A stretch of DNA of 64,000 nucleotides from Picosynechococcus sp. PCC 7002 (GTDB lineage: Bacteria; Cyanobacteriota; Cyanobacteriia; Cyanobacteriales; MRBY01). Positions 9,443-18,826 of the stretch are shown piece after piece. Position 1 is the stretch's first letter. Each line of letters opens with the position of its first letter. Made by a program: the position numbers and the translations under genes. A model generated the notes under the pieces. It saw only the letters and a list, made by a program, of their open reading frames with translations. It searched no databases and had not been told where the DNA came from. The stretch is taken from the NCBI RefSeq assembly GCF_963860125.1, contig NZ_CAWLFA010000001.1, positions 2,170,001-2,234,000 on the forward strand, read 5' to 3'.

Positions 9443-11697
9443 ATTTTTCCTTGTAAAACGTCAAAAATTGGACAGGGTTTCTGGGACTGCAATGAACTTT
9501 GGTGGGGTTTAAAGGTACTCCAGGAAAAGGGAGCTTGTTTGGCCGCAGAAAGCCACAGGAGTCGTTTGGCGCGGGTCATGGCCACGTACAGAAGTCGGTA
9601 TTCTTCTTCGGTTTTAAGCTGCTGGGCTTCTTGCCAAAGGGTCGTAATGGTGGCTGGTGCCGTTGGCGATCGCCCCTGATCTTGGCCATGGACAAAATGG
9701 CGAATTTGGGCCCGGGCCACCTGCGCCAGGTTGTAATCGCCGAGAAATTGCGCCCCACTAGGCACCCAACTCATGCCGGGGATTTCGGAGTCGTGCAAAA
9801 AGGGAATAAAGACATAGTCCCAATCTAAGCCCTTCGCCTTGTGCATGGTGATCACCGTAATTTGCTGCGGGCGAGTGTAGCGGGCGTCGGTGTCGAGTTC
9901 AATGCCTTCAAAACCATCCCGGAGGAGCATCTCAAACACTTCGAGGCTCTGGCGTAGATTTTTTTGGCCCTGGGTTTGCTGGGCGATGCGTTCGGCGAGT
10001 TTTTGCACCGTGGCGAGTTCGACATCGCTATAGTCCAGGGTCATCGCCAAAAAGGGTAGTAGTTGGTAGTGGGGCAGTTGCCAGCGGGCCTGGAGCAGTT
10101 GAACACAGAGGGTTTGGGTGGCCTGGGCGGGGCCAGAGGAGAGGGCCGGGTCGAGGGGGCCTGGATAGAGAAATTTTTCGGGATAGGTGGCTAAACGAGC
10201 TAGATCTTGGGTGGGAATTTTTTGGCGATCGCCTAAAACATCGAGGGCACCCTTCAGGCAGTCAGGGGAGTGGGGCCGCTCCAGAAACCGCAGAATTTGA
10301 TAAAGCTCTAGCACCAGATGGTTGGCATCATTACCGCTGCGGGCATCATAAAGGCGAATTGTTGTTGGCTGAAATCGCGCCCTTAATTGCTCAGTGACAA
10401 ATTTGGCCTGGCGTTGTTTGCGCACGAGAATCGCCGCACTGTGGTCTGGATTTTCGGTTAATAAAGTTTCGAGGCGATCGCCAAGTTGTTGCACCGTCGC
10501 GTAAATATCCTGGGGGTAATGGCGTTCTACCCCCGCCCCAGTGGGATCAGGATTGGCATTTTGTTGGGGGTCATGGTTGGGCACCGGAAAAATTTCTTGC
10601 CAGCGAAACGCAAACCGATCCGGCGGTGAAAGGGTGTGACTGGCCCAGTGGAGCATCTGATTCGCCGCAGTGATAATTGGCAAGCTAGAGCGGCCCGCGT
10701 AGTGAATTTCGGCACAGTCTACGGCCTGACAAAAGCGATTGAAATAGAACGGGTCAGCGGGGGTAAAGGTGGAATTGATCGCCTGATTTGGATCGCCCAC
10801 CCGCACGAGGTTACATTCTCCAGATTCGGGAGCTGTGGCCAGGAGGCGAATCAATTGCTCTTGGAGGGGGCTAGAATCCTGGGCCTCATCTTCAAAAATC
10901 CCGTAAATTTGTCCCTGCCAATATTGTTGTAACTCCGGCTGTTGCAGCACCCGGATAGCCCCTAGCACCAGATCGTCGTAGTCAAGGACATTGTTCTCCT
11001 GGAGCAGTTGTTGGTAATTCTGATAAATGCCAGCGGCGATCGCCAAGGATTGATAGGGATCGTCCAGGGTTTCTCCCAGTTTGGCTACGGCCTGGGGCGA
11101 GAGATTAGAACTTTTACTTTCATGGATCACCGTATGGGCAAGGTCTGGCAAAATTTCTGTGCTGAGGGCAAAACGGCGGCGCAATTGCTCCGTTTTTTCC
11201 TGATCAGAGCGTGCCCCCTGACAAAGACGTTCATATTGTTCCCCATGGGCTTGAATCCACTGCTCAACGGCGGCGCGGAGAATGGGGTGATTTGCGGGAA
11301 TATCCTGGAGAGAAAGGCTATCTAGATCCACGCCAGAAACCTCCGGGTGGCGACTGGCAATTTGCAAGGCTAAACCATGGATCGTTTGTACCGAAAAACC
11401 CACCACAGGTAACTGGGCGGCCTTGAGGTGGGTCAGAATTTTTTGCTTAATCCCCTCGGCTGCGGCTCGTGTAAAGGTCACAATGACCAACTGTTGGCCG
11501 TGGTGCAAAGATTGCCGGGCAAGGGTGAGGACAGCGGCAACGGCTAGGGCATGGGATTTTCCGGAACCGGGAACGGCGGCGATCGCCATTTCTCCAGACC
11601 GCCATTGGGCCAACGCATCTTGACCAGGGCGGAGGCCAGCGGCCAGTTGCGTTAAAAATTGCTGTTGATGCACACTAAGGTGGTTCATGGGTCTCAC
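9439..11697 (-). CDS. UvrD/Rep-family ATP-dependent DNA helicase
   Basis: Superfamily 1A helicase of 752 residues. The Walker A motif is VPGSGKSHA near residue 43. Motif Ia is VTFTRAAAEGIK, motif II DEAQDSS, motif III VRVGDPNQAI (Q..N), motif V ITMHKAKGLDWDYVF and motif VI YVAMTRAKRLLWLS. This is the UvrD/PcrA/Rep architecture, acting in DNA repair or replication restart. Two possible ATGs exist three codons apart (MRPMNHLSV). It converges on argC. Which paralog it is (UvrD, PcrA or a shorter cyanobacterial type) cannot be settled here. Confidence 0.9.
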   Translation of the reverse strand: MRPMNHLSVHQQQFLTQLAAGLRPGQDALAQWRSGEMAIAAVPGSGKSHALAVAAVLTLARQSLHHGQQLVIVTFTRAAAEGIKQKILTHLKAAQLPVVGFSVQTIHGLALQIASRHPEVSGVDLDSLSLQDIPANHPILRAAVEQWIQAHGEQYERLCQGARSDQEKTEQLRRRFALSTEILPDLAHTVIHESKSSNLSPQAVAKLGETLDDPYQSLAIAAGIYQNYQQLLQENNVLDYDDLVLGAIRVLQQPELQQYWQGQIYGIFEDEAQDSSPLQEQLIRLLATAPESGECNLVRVGDPNQAINSTFTPADPFYFNRFCQAVDCAEIHYAGRSSLPIITAANQMLHWASHTLSPPDRFAFRWQEIFPVPNHDPQQNANPDPTGAGVERHYPQDIYATVQQLGDRLETLLTENPDHSAAILVRKQRQAKFVTEQLRARFQPTTIRLYDARSGNDANHLVLELYQILRFLERPHSPDCLKGALDVLGDRQKIPTQDLARLATYPEKFLYPGPLDPALSSGPAQATQTLCVQLLQARWQLPHYQLLPFLAMTLDYSDVELATVQKLAERIAQQTQGQKNLRQSLEVFEMLLRDGFEGIELDTDARYTRPQQITVITMHKAKGLDWDYVFIPFLHDSEIPGMSWVPSGAQFLGDYNLAQVARAQIRHFVHGQDQGRSPTAPATITTLWQEAQQLKTEEEYRLLYVAMTRAKRLLWLSAAKQAPFSWSTFKPHQSSLQSQKPCPIFDVLQGKI

Positions 11698-12086
11698 TTA
11701 CTGCCTGGAAGTTTTGTAGCGGAACGAACAAAATAGCGGAATTTTAAATTAGCTTTCGTTATCAGTGGCGATTTTTTGCATTAGTAAAAACATTAAATAA
11801 GAAATCATAATGTCGTGTTAACCAGAGATTTGCCCAGCGGTGCCTAAAGGTGGTCACAGTAAGCGCCTGGAAGAATTTTTGGGATGACGGAGAGGGGGAT
11901 TTCCTGTCAATTCAGCCTCGGATTGTCGCTGAAGGCCAACTTTTTTCGGAAATTCATGGGCTATAAAACATAGAGCAATTTATCTGATGAACCTGCAATG
12001 TGACGCGGCACCTAAAACCCAGTTTCAGATTATCTCTGCTAAACAATGGGTGCTGTCTGTGATTTTTAGCTTTTCTTTTATTCTGT
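11698..12086. other. Divergent intergenic region, helicase / rlpA-like
   Basis: 389 bases between divergent genes. No RNA gene, repeat or HIP1 site was recognised. A 59-codon open frame starts near 11988 and overlaps the start of the rlpA-like gene, but it has no supporting signal and was not called. Confidence 0.4.
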
Positions 12087-13214
12087 ATGCATTTACCGAA
12101 ATTCACAGGATTATTATCTACTTTGGGCGCTTCCCTAGTGATGGGCCTCGGCGCGGCAGCCGTTAACCTCGCTCCCTTTCAAACTAAGGCGATCGCCACC
12201 AGTGCCGACCCAGCCAAAACAGTGAGCCTCAACGCCCAACGGGAAACCCTGGCCGAAAATCCCCTGTGCCGTTTAGCGAGTACCCTGGATAAGGCCCCGG
12301 AAGCGCAACTCGTGGCCGATACAAACCCGGAACAACTCACGCCCCAGGTCTCTAAGTGGTGGGCCTTTAATTTATTTCAGCGATTTACCCAAAGTCTGGG
12401 CCTCGATTCTTTACTTCAGTTAGAAGTGCCGCTGGCCACTGCCCCCCTCGTCGCGGTGGTGCCTACGCCGGAAGCAATACCCCAAGCTGCTGCTGAGTCT
12501 GGGGCACAGCTGATTAGCTACGACACAGACCGCCCCGCCACCAACCCCCAAAGCCATCAACTTTGGCTCCAGAATAAGCCCGTTGCCACCATTCGCTCCC
12601 AACAGGAGGCCGAACGGTTGGCCCAACGCCTTGAACAACTGGTGGCGATGGCGGAATTTCAAGCCACGGCGATCGCCCCGACGTTACATGAAGACAAACC
12701 GGCGATCGCCTTTGGTGATGACATTCTTTTAGTTGTGGACGAAACGATTACCCATGAGGACGTTCTCAACCATGAGATCCTCGCCATTCAGTGGGCGAAT
12801 AATCTCCGCCTCGCCCTCGGTGTGCCAGCGCTGGATATGGTCACCGCCCAGCAGCAAATGTATCAGCTCGAAGAAACAGGTCAATCCCTCGAAGGACTAG
12901 CCTCCTGGTATGGCCCCTACTTTCACGGTCGCCTGACGGCCAATGGGGAAACCTACGACCAATACGCCCTGACGGCGGCCCACCCTTCAATGCCCCTGAA
13001 TACTTACCTCAAGGTCACCAACCTCAACAATGACCGGAGTGTAATCATCCGCCTTAATGACCGTGGCCCCTATATTCCGCCCCGGAGCCTGGACTTATCC
13101 CTTGGTGCCGCCCGCTGTCTCAATAGTGTGGAAACAGGCGTAATTCCCTACAAGGCCACGATCATGGAACAAAAATCGCCCGAACCAGAGGCGATCGCCC
13201 CTGATATGATCTAG
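12087..13214 (+). CDS. RlpA-like double-psi beta-barrel protein
   Basis: Exported protein of 375 residues. Residues 1-37 look like a signal peptide ending near TKAIA. The middle is low-complexity and Pro/Ala-rich. The C-terminal 100 residues are an RlpA/DPBB domain: GLASWYGPYFHGRLTANGE, ALTAAHPSMPLNTYLKV and VIIRLNDRGPYIPPRSLDLS. RlpA proteins act at septal peptidoglycan, in E. coli-type members as lytic transglycosylases on denuded glycan. The conserved Asp of NDRGPY is present. No clear Shine-Dalgarno precedes the ATG. It is followed 37 nt later by the ABC ATPase gene, probably co-transcribed. Confidence 0.85.
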   Translation: MHLPKFTGLLSTLGASLVMGLGAAAVNLAPFQTKAIATSADPAKTVSLNAQRETLAENPLCRLASTLDKAPEAQLVADTNPEQLTPQVSKWWAFNLFQRFTQSLGLDSLLQLEVPLATAPLVAVVPTPEAIPQAAAESGAQLISYDTDRPATNPQSHQLWLQNKPVATIRSQQEAERLAQRLEQLVAMAEFQATAIAPTLHEDKPAIAFGDDILLVVDETITHEDVLNHEILAIQWANNLRLALGVPALDMVTAQQQMYQLEETGQSLEGLASWYGPYFHGRLTANGETYDQYALTAAHPSMPLNTYLKVTNLNNDRSVIIRLNDRGPYIPPRSLDLSLGAARCLNSVETGVIPYKATIMEQKSPEPEAIAPDMI

Positions 13215-13251
13215 GTCTATCTTGAGTGCTGCCTAGGCCCGTTCCCTGACC

Positions 13252-14235
13252 ATGCCAATTATTGAAGTCGATTCCCTCAGTAAAATCTATCCCGTCGCCC
13301 TCAAGCAACCCGGTTTTAAGGGAACCCTCAAACACTTTTTCCAGCGGCAATACCGACAAATTAAAGCCGTTGAGGAGATCACCTTTAACATTGAACCCGG
13401 CGAAATTGTGGGCTTTTTGGGGCCAAACGGGGCCGGCAAAACCACGACCCTCAAAATGCTCACGGGGCTAATTTATCCCTCCACGGGGGTAGTACGTGTG
13501 GCAGGGGCGATTCCTTTCCAGCGGCAACGGACATTTCTTAAGCAAATCAGCCTGGTCATGGGGCAAAAACAGCAGCTCCTTTGGGATTTGCCTGCCCTTG
13601 ACTCCCTCCGTATCAATGCCGCCGTCTACGACATTCCCGAACCTGTTTTTGAAGAACGCCTGGAAGAACTCAGCGCGATGCTCTCCCTAGAAGGGAAACT
13701 GACTCAGCCCATGCGCAAACTCTCCTTGGGGGAGCGGATGAAGGCGGAACTCCTGGCTGCCCTATTACACCATCCCCAGGTGCTCTTTTTGGATGAGCCG
13801 ACCCTCGGTTTAGATGTAAATGCCCAGGTGGCTGTACGGGATTTTCTGCGGGAATATAACCAGCGTTATGGGGCGACAATTCTCTTAACCAGCCACTATA
13901 TGGCGGATATTACCGCCCTCTGCGAGCGGGTGTTGCTCATCTACCAGGGAAAACTGATCTACGATGGCAATTTAGAAAAGTTACTGGATCGCTTTGCGCC
14001 CTATCGAGAAGTGCGGGTCGAATTAACAGAAACCTATTCCCGCGAGGCCCTGAGCTTTTTTGGGGAAGTGGAACACATCGATGGTCAAGCGGTACGTTTT
14101 TTGGTGAAGCGAGAAAATTTGACCCAGAGCATCGCCAAAATCTTAGAAAATTTGCCTGTGGCGGATCTCAGCGTCAATGATCCCCCCGTTGAAGAAGTAA
14201 TTGGCCGGGTGTTTAGTGAAGGCATCGTCGCCTAG
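13252..14235 (+). CDS. ABC-2-type transporter ATP-binding protein
   Basis: Cytoplasmic ATPase subunit of 327 residues. Walker A is GPNGAGKTT (57-65). The Q-loop is followed by QISLVMGQKQQLLWDLP. The signature is LSLGERMKAE rather than LSGGQ. Walker B is VLFLDEPTLGLD and the switch histidine lies in LTSHYMAD. This set is typical of ABC-2 export ATPases (DrrA/NatA-like). The usual permease genes are not downstream. Instead the TnpB element begins about 100 bases after the stop, so the operon may have been split or the permeases may be elsewhere. Confidence 0.9.
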   Translation: MPIIEVDSLSKIYPVALKQPGFKGTLKHFFQRQYRQIKAVEEITFNIEPGEIVGFLGPNGAGKTTTLKMLTGLIYPSTGVVRVAGAIPFQRQRTFLKQISLVMGQKQQLLWDLPALDSLRINAAVYDIPEPVFEERLEELSAMLSLEGKLTQPMRKLSLGERMKAELLAALLHHPQVLFLDEPTLGLDVNAQVAVRDFLREYNQRYGATILLTSHYMADITALCERVLLIYQGKLIYDGNLEKLLDRFAPYREVRVELTETYSREALSFFGEVEHIDGQAVRFLVKRENLTQSIAKILENLPVADLSVNDPPVEEVIGRVFSEGIVA

Positions 14236-14339
14236 GGGCAAAGTACAGCATTTTTTCGGTGATATTTTCAAAAAGGCGATCGCCTTTCTGATTTCCAGGA
14301 AACCAAGGGCTTAGGGCAGTAACCCAGAGAGTGACACAC

Positions 14340-14460
14340 TCCCGACGCTGCTCTACGAGACAGCGTGGGCTTCTTAAGTCGCCTTAAGAGATTCCTGCTT
14401 CAAAGCCTCCCTACTGGGCGTAGCTCCACAGGATTGAACGGTCTGTCCAACCGCTACACT
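14340..14460 (-). ncRNA. Predicted omega (right-end element) RNA of the TnpB element
   Basis: In TnpB elements the guide RNA is transcribed in the same direction as tnpB, overlaps its 3' end and runs to the right end, where the adjacent host DNA becomes the guide. The minus strand from about 14460 to 14344 is non-coding. It ends in a stem of CACGCTG and CAGCGTC, followed by GGGAGTG. The call rests on position and hairpin only. The precise RNA 3' end is not determined. Confidence 0.45.
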
Positions 14461-15626
14461 TCGACATGCTCAGCAACATGCTCAGCAACATGCTCAGTGC
14501 TAGCTAGTCCACGATTGCGAATCACTTGCCCGCTGGCTACATCTCGATTAGTGGTGTAGCCGCATTCCGGGCATTCATGCCGACGCATAGACAAATCTTT
14601 TTTCACCGCCACTCCGCAGGCTGGGCATTCCTGGCTAGTGCCATGGGCGGCAACTTTCTGGAAATACACACCACGCTTAAAGCAAACCCATTTGAGCGTA
14701 TCGAGGAATTGTCCCCAACCAGCGTCAAGGCAATGCTTACCCAGCATTCCTTTAGCCAGTCCTTTAAGGTTCAACTCCTCCGCAAATATCATGCCTGCTT
14801 GATCACAGAGATGATGGGCGAGCTTGTGATGGAAGTCTTTACGCCGGTTAGCAATTCGTTCGTAAAATCTTGCGACTCGTTGACGAGCTTTTTGCTGGTT
14901 CTTTGACCCTTTTTGCTTTCTGGCAACGGCACGGTTCAGCACTTTCAGCCTGTGTTGTGCCTCCACAAAGAATCGGGGTCTCCCAATTAACTCGTTGTCT
15001 GATGTCGCAACAAAATGATTTAACCCCACATCAATCCCGATGGCATAACCACCAATCGGGGGATCTGGAATCTTTACATCGCTTTGGATTACCAACTGGA
15101 TATACCAGCCAGAAGCGCGTTTAACTACCCGTGCTTGCTTCACCTCAAACCCATCAGGGATTGGGCGGTGCATCACGGTCTTAACCCAACCAAATACAGG
15201 CAACTTAATTTGATTGTCACCAATTGGGTTTTTGCCCAACTGTGGGAAGTTAAAGCTGCGAAAACGCTTCTTAAACCTTGGGAATCCAAACCCACTATTC
15301 CACAGGGCGTTAAATGCCCTTTCTAGCCGACCCATGACATCTTGAAGCACTTGAGAATGGACGTTTTGCAGAAAAGGATTCTCTTTTCGCGCAGCGGTCA
15401 AATTTCGCTTTTGACTGTAATAAGTCGGTTTTTCCGCATCCATGGGATAAATAAATTCCCGCTGGATACTACAAGCATTAACGGGGCACTTACGGGCCTG
15501 AATCCAATCACGACGTTCCGCCAGCGCGTAATTATACACACGGCGGCAGGTGTTCAACCATTGAGCCATTTGAAGGGCTTGGTCGGCAGTTGGATAAGCT
15601 CTGTACTCGTAAGTTAGGTTGAGCAT
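14454..15626 (-). CDS. tnpB: TnpB RNA-guided nuclease
   Basis: 390-residue TnpB, the family ancestral to Cas12. The helix-turn-helix-rich N-terminus starts MLNLTYEYRAYPT. The RuvC-like catalytic residues all appear present: Asp199 in GIDVGLNHF, Glu283 in FAEELNLKG and Asp362 in NRDVASGQ. The zinc finger has Cys334, Cys337, Cys352 and Cys355. The last dozen residues repeat EHVAEHVAEHV because of a 12-bp tandem repeat at 14464-14499. TnpB uses an RNA made from the 3' end of the element to cut DNA and so maintain the element. The protein looks intact and could be active. Confidence 0.92.
   Translation of the reverse strand: MLNLTYEYRAYPTADQALQMAQWLNTCRRVYNYALAERRDWIQARKCPVNACSIQREFIYPMDAEKPTYYSQKRNLTAARKENPFLQNVHSQVLQDVMGRLERAFNALWNSGFGFPRFKKRFRSFNFPQLGKNPIGDNQIKLPVFGWVKTVMHRPIPDGFEVKQARVVKRASGWYIQLVIQSDVKIPDPPIGGYAIGIDVGLNHFVATSDNELIGRPRFFVEAQHRLKVLNRAVARKQKGSKNQQKARQRVARFYERIANRRKDFHHKLAHHLCDQAGMIFAEELNLKGLAKGMLGKHCLDAGWGQFLDTLKWVCFKRGVYFQKVAAHGTSQECPACGVAVKKDLSMRRHECPECGYTTNRDVASGQVIRNRGLASTEHVAEHVAEHVEV
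14464..14499. repeat. 12-bp tandem repeat inside the tnpB 3' end
   Basis: Three near-identical tandem units of CATGCTCAGCAA (the third diverges at its end) encode the repeated EHVA at the TnpB C-terminus. The tract also falls in the region expected to feed the guide RNA, so unit number could affect both. Confidence 0.75.
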
Positions 15627-15645
15627 GCTCCTATTGTAGCAAATA

Positions 15646-15672
15646 CTTAGGGACGTTGCGCCAGTCCCTAAG
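15646..15672. repeat. Perfect inverted repeat upstream of tnpB
   Basis: The arms CTTAGGGAC (15646-15654) and GTCCCTAAG (15664-15672) are perfectly complementary around a nine-base loop, about 20 bases upstream of the tnpB start. It would form a hairpin in the tnpB leader. It could be an end structure of the element or a translational control site. Confidence 0.65.
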
Positions 15673-15880
15673 ACTACTTATTGGAAGTTTGCTTCCTCCC
15701 GTTGGTCAGTCGCTCGCTCTTCATCCCGATGCTGACGCTACGCATACAGCGCGGGCTTCCCCGCGACTCAGCTAAATTTTTCTAACGTTCCCCCCCATCG
15801 GCCAAAGGGTGAAACCTACCATAGGAGTAGAAGTAGCGACCACTACCGTAAGGGTCAGCCTTTTCCCAGCATTACTACCT

Positions 15881-18820
15881 ATGACTATTGCATCTCCAGG
15901 CGATCGCCATCTGCCCTATGCAGGGTTGACGGCCGCACAAGTTCAGGCGAATCGTGCCGAATATGGCGCCAATGTTTTAACCCCGCCCCAACGGCGTCCC
16001 TGGTGGCAACTTTTTTTAGAGAAATTTACTGACCCGGTGATTCGCATTCTGATGATTGCGGCGGCGATCGCCCTTGCGGTAGGGGTGTTGCGGGGCGAAT
16101 ATGCCGAAGGTCTGGGGATTATTGTCGCGATCTTGTTGGCTACCGTCGTTGCTTTTTTTAATGAATTTAAAGCGAACCAAGAATTTGCCCTCCTCAACCA
16201 TGTTTACGATCAAGTCATGGTCAAGGTGATTCGCGAGGCTCAATATCACAGTCTGCCGAGCCAGGATTTGGTGGTGGGCGACATTATCTACATCGAACAG
16301 GGCCATGAAGTTCCCGCCGATGCCAAAATTCTTGAAAGCGTTTCCCTTCACATTGATCAAGCAAAACTCACGGGGGAATCAGAACCCGTTAACAAATCAG
16401 CCCAAGCGGATCCTTTCCAGGTAGAAGCCGAGCAGTCCGCTTACCCGTTTAATTGTGTCTACCGCAGTACCATCGTCACCCAAGGCCATGGTTTTTGTGA
16501 GGTCATTGCCGTTGGCGATCGCACCGAAATTGGTAAGTTAGCCCAAGCGGTGGCCACCGTTGAAGATGATCCCAATACGCCCCTCAATCAACAACTCGAA
16601 ACCCTGAGTAAAGCAATTGGGGTGGTGGGTTTAACCGTAGCTCTCCTAACGTTTAATGCTCTGTTAATCCGGGGTCTCCTCACCCAAGAACTGAGGCTAA
16701 CAGGCTCCCAGGGTTACGTGATGGCCTGTTTACTGGGGGCGATCGCCATGATGTCAGCACCCGTGTGGCTGCCGGTGCTCGAAGATGGCCAAGAACTACT
16801 CGAACGCTTGGGGAAGTTACCCGAAGTTTTCGCTGTTCCAGCCCCGGCGACCCTAAAAAATACCCCCTTGATGTTGCTTGGGGGTAGCCTCTGGTTAGGG
16901 GGGAGTCTCGGCTATGGTGTTGCTACCCACTGGCTGTCCCCCACAGTGAGAGAATGGCTCCCCCTAGATGTGGGGCTGGCCCTCCTCAATTACTTCATGG
17001 TGGCCGTGACGATTATCGTGGTGGCTGTGCCGGAAGGACTGGCCATGAGTGTCACCTTGTCTTTGGCCTACAGTATGCGCCGCATGACCGCCGAAAATAA
17101 TCTGGTGCGGCGGATGCATGCCTGTGAAACCATTGGCGCAACCACCGTGATCTGCTCCGATAAAACCGGAACATTGACCTGTAATCAAATGCATGTCCAT
17201 GAGACCTGTATCCCTGGGCTGGTGGAGGCTGAACCGGCGCAAGCCACCCATGTTCGTCAGGTGCTCGCCGAGGCGATCGCCGCTAACAGTACCGCCGACC
17301 TAGAGTACGCCACCCAAGCGCTGCCCACGGTCATTGGGAACGCCACAGAGGGAGCCCTTTTACTCTGGCTCGATCAACAAAACCTTGACTACCTCGACTA
17401 CCGTTACAATTTTGACCTCAGTTCCCAGGGGGCATTTTCTGCCGAAAAAAAGTACATGACCAGCCTCGGCAAATCGCCCATTTTGCAAGAGGAAGTTCTC
17501 TACGTTAAAGGCGCTCCAGAAGTCGTACTCAAACGCTGTGATTATCAATTAAGTGCTGGTGGGGTTATGCCCCTCACCGAACGGGCTGCCATTATCAAAA
17601 CGCTCCAAGACTACCAAAGCCGGGGGATGCGGACCCTGGGTTTTGCCTACCGTCCCCTGGGGGATCTCAAGCATTTTAAAATCACCGAAATCGAACGGCA
17701 CCTGGTATGGCTTGGTTTTTTTGCGATTATTGACCCCCTGCGGGACGATGTCCCCGCCGCCGTTAAAGCCTGTCTCCGTGCCGGCATTCAGGTCAAAATT
17801 GTTACCGGTGATAGTCCCCAAACGGCGAGGGAAATTGGCCGACAAATTGGCCTCTGGCACCAAACAGAAGAGGTCAACTTTAAAGCCTTGCACCTGACGG
17901 GGCCAGAGTTTGCTGCGATGGATGATGATACTGCACGGGAAGCCGTGAAGTCCTTAAAGATCCTCTCCCGCGCTTGCCCCCTAGATAAATTACGCTTGGT
18001 GAAGTTGCTCCAACAATCGGGAGAAGTGGTTGGTGTGACGGGGGATGGGACGAATGATGCGGCGGCCCTCAAACAGGCCCAGGTGGGTCTCGCCATGGGG
18101 AGTGGTACGGCGATCGCCAAGGAAGCCAGTGACATTATTCTTTTAGATGATTCCTTTAGCAGCATTGTTAATGCGGTGCTCTGGGGGCGATCGCTCTATG
18201 AAAATATTCAAAAATTTCTTCTCTTTCAGCTCACCATTAACGTGGTAGCCCTGGGGACAGCCCTTTTGGGGCCATTTATTGGCATTGAGCTTCCCCTAAC
18301 GGTGACCCAAATGCTGTGGGTCAATTTGATTATGGATACCTTTGCTGCCCTGGCCTTAGCCACGGAACCCCCTAATCCAGAAGTCCTAGGGCGATCGCCC
18401 CGTCAAGCCGAGGCATTTATCATCACCGGGGCCATGGCCAAACAAATTGCCTTCTTAGGGTGTGGATTTTTGGTGCTGATGGTAGGCATTTTGGAATATG
18501 AAATGCGCGATGGCACCATCAATACCTACGAGCTTTCCGTCTTTTTCGCGATTTTCGTCTTTCTGCAACTGTGGAATTTATTTAATGCCCGCTGTTTTGG
18601 CCTCTCGATTTCTGCGTTTACAGGGCTCTCGAAAAATCCAGCTTTTAGCGCGATTATTGCCACCATTTTTATCGGTCAAGTGGCCATGGTGCAGTGGGGA
18701 AGCAGTGCCTTTCGTACCGTCCCCCTGGCCTGCCGCGATTGGCTATGGATTATCGGAGGAACCTCTTTTGTGTTGTGGTTCGGGGAAATTTGGCGCAAAG
18801 TGCAAGGCTCGTCTCAATAA
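15881..18820 (+). CDS. Calcium-transporting P-type ATPase (PMCA-like)
   Basis: P2-type ATPase of 979 residues that would export calcium. It has the actuator motif KLTGESEP, PEGLAMSVTLSLAYSM in M4, the phosphorylation site DKTGTLTCNQM (Asp at about 427), KGAPEVVLKRC for ATP binding, and GDGTNDAAALKQAQVGLAMG. The M6 motif LWVNLIMDTFAALALATEPP and the VVAVPEGL of M4 are those of plasma-membrane Ca2+ pumps. The ATG at 15881 is preferred over a GTG at 15809, whose extra 24 residues are unlike the family. About 70 extra residues with two more hydrophobic stretches lie between M3 and M4. Confidence 0.92.
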   Translation: MTIASPGDRHLPYAGLTAAQVQANRAEYGANVLTPPQRRPWWQLFLEKFTDPVIRILMIAAAIALAVGVLRGEYAEGLGIIVAILLATVVAFFNEFKANQEFALLNHVYDQVMVKVIREAQYHSLPSQDLVVGDIIYIEQGHEVPADAKILESVSLHIDQAKLTGESEPVNKSAQADPFQVEAEQSAYPFNCVYRSTIVTQGHGFCEVIAVGDRTEIGKLAQAVATVEDDPNTPLNQQLETLSKAIGVVGLTVALLTFNALLIRGLLTQELRLTGSQGYVMACLLGAIAMMSAPVWLPVLEDGQELLERLGKLPEVFAVPAPATLKNTPLMLLGGSLWLGGSLGYGVATHWLSPTVREWLPLDVGLALLNYFMVAVTIIVVAVPEGLAMSVTLSLAYSMRRMTAENNLVRRMHACETIGATTVICSDKTGTLTCNQMHVHETCIPGLVEAEPAQATHVRQVLAEAIAANSTADLEYATQALPTVIGNATEGALLLWLDQQNLDYLDYRYNFDLSSQGAFSAEKKYMTSLGKSPILQEEVLYVKGAPEVVLKRCDYQLSAGGVMPLTERAAIIKTLQDYQSRGMRTLGFAYRPLGDLKHFKITEIERHLVWLGFFAIIDPLRDDVPAAVKACLRAGIQVKIVTGDSPQTAREIGRQIGLWHQTEEVNFKALHLTGPEFAAMDDDTAREAVKSLKILSRACPLDKLRLVKLLQQSGEVVGVTGDGTNDAAALKQAQVGLAMGSGTAIAKEASDIILLDDSFSSIVNAVLWGRSLYENIQKFLLFQLTINVVALGTALLGPFIGIELPLTVTQMLWVNLIMDTFAALALATEPPNPEVLGRSPRQAEAFIITGAMAKQIAFLGCGFLVLMVGILEYEMRDGTINTYELSVFFAIFVFLQLWNLFNARCFGLSISAFTGLSKNPAFSAIIATIFIGQVAMVQWGSSAFRTVPLACRDWLWIIGGTSFVLWFGEIWRKVQGSSQ

Positions 18821-18826
18821 TTTTGA

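Larger units (their letters stand above)
14340..15770 (-). mobile_element. TnpB-only IS200/IS605-group (IS1341-type) element
   Basis: Element built around one tnpB gene, with no tnpA in sight. On the minus strand the two ends carry related hairpin sequences: GAAGCCCGCGCTG...CAGCGTC (15734-15759) before the gene and GAAGCCCACGCTG...CAGCGTC (14344-14373) after it. Ends of this kind are subterminal hairpins in IS605-group elements. The exact boundaries are estimated from these hairpins. Nothing resembling target-site duplications was sought, since this group does not create them. Confidence 0.7.

Noticed and set aside
11988..12164. 59-codon frame starting MNLQCDAAPKTQ
   Set aside because: It overlaps the rlpA-like gene in another frame, has no ribosome binding site and no recognisable protein features.
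14454..15626. Plus-strand ORFs overlapping the tnpB gene (for example 14526-14906)
   Set aside because: They are antisense shadows of tnpB with atypical composition. The minus-strand frame has all TnpB motifs.
15809..15880. Upstream GTG start for the calcium ATPase
   Set aside because: The extra 24 residues do not match the N-terminus expected for the family, and no ribosome binding site supports it.
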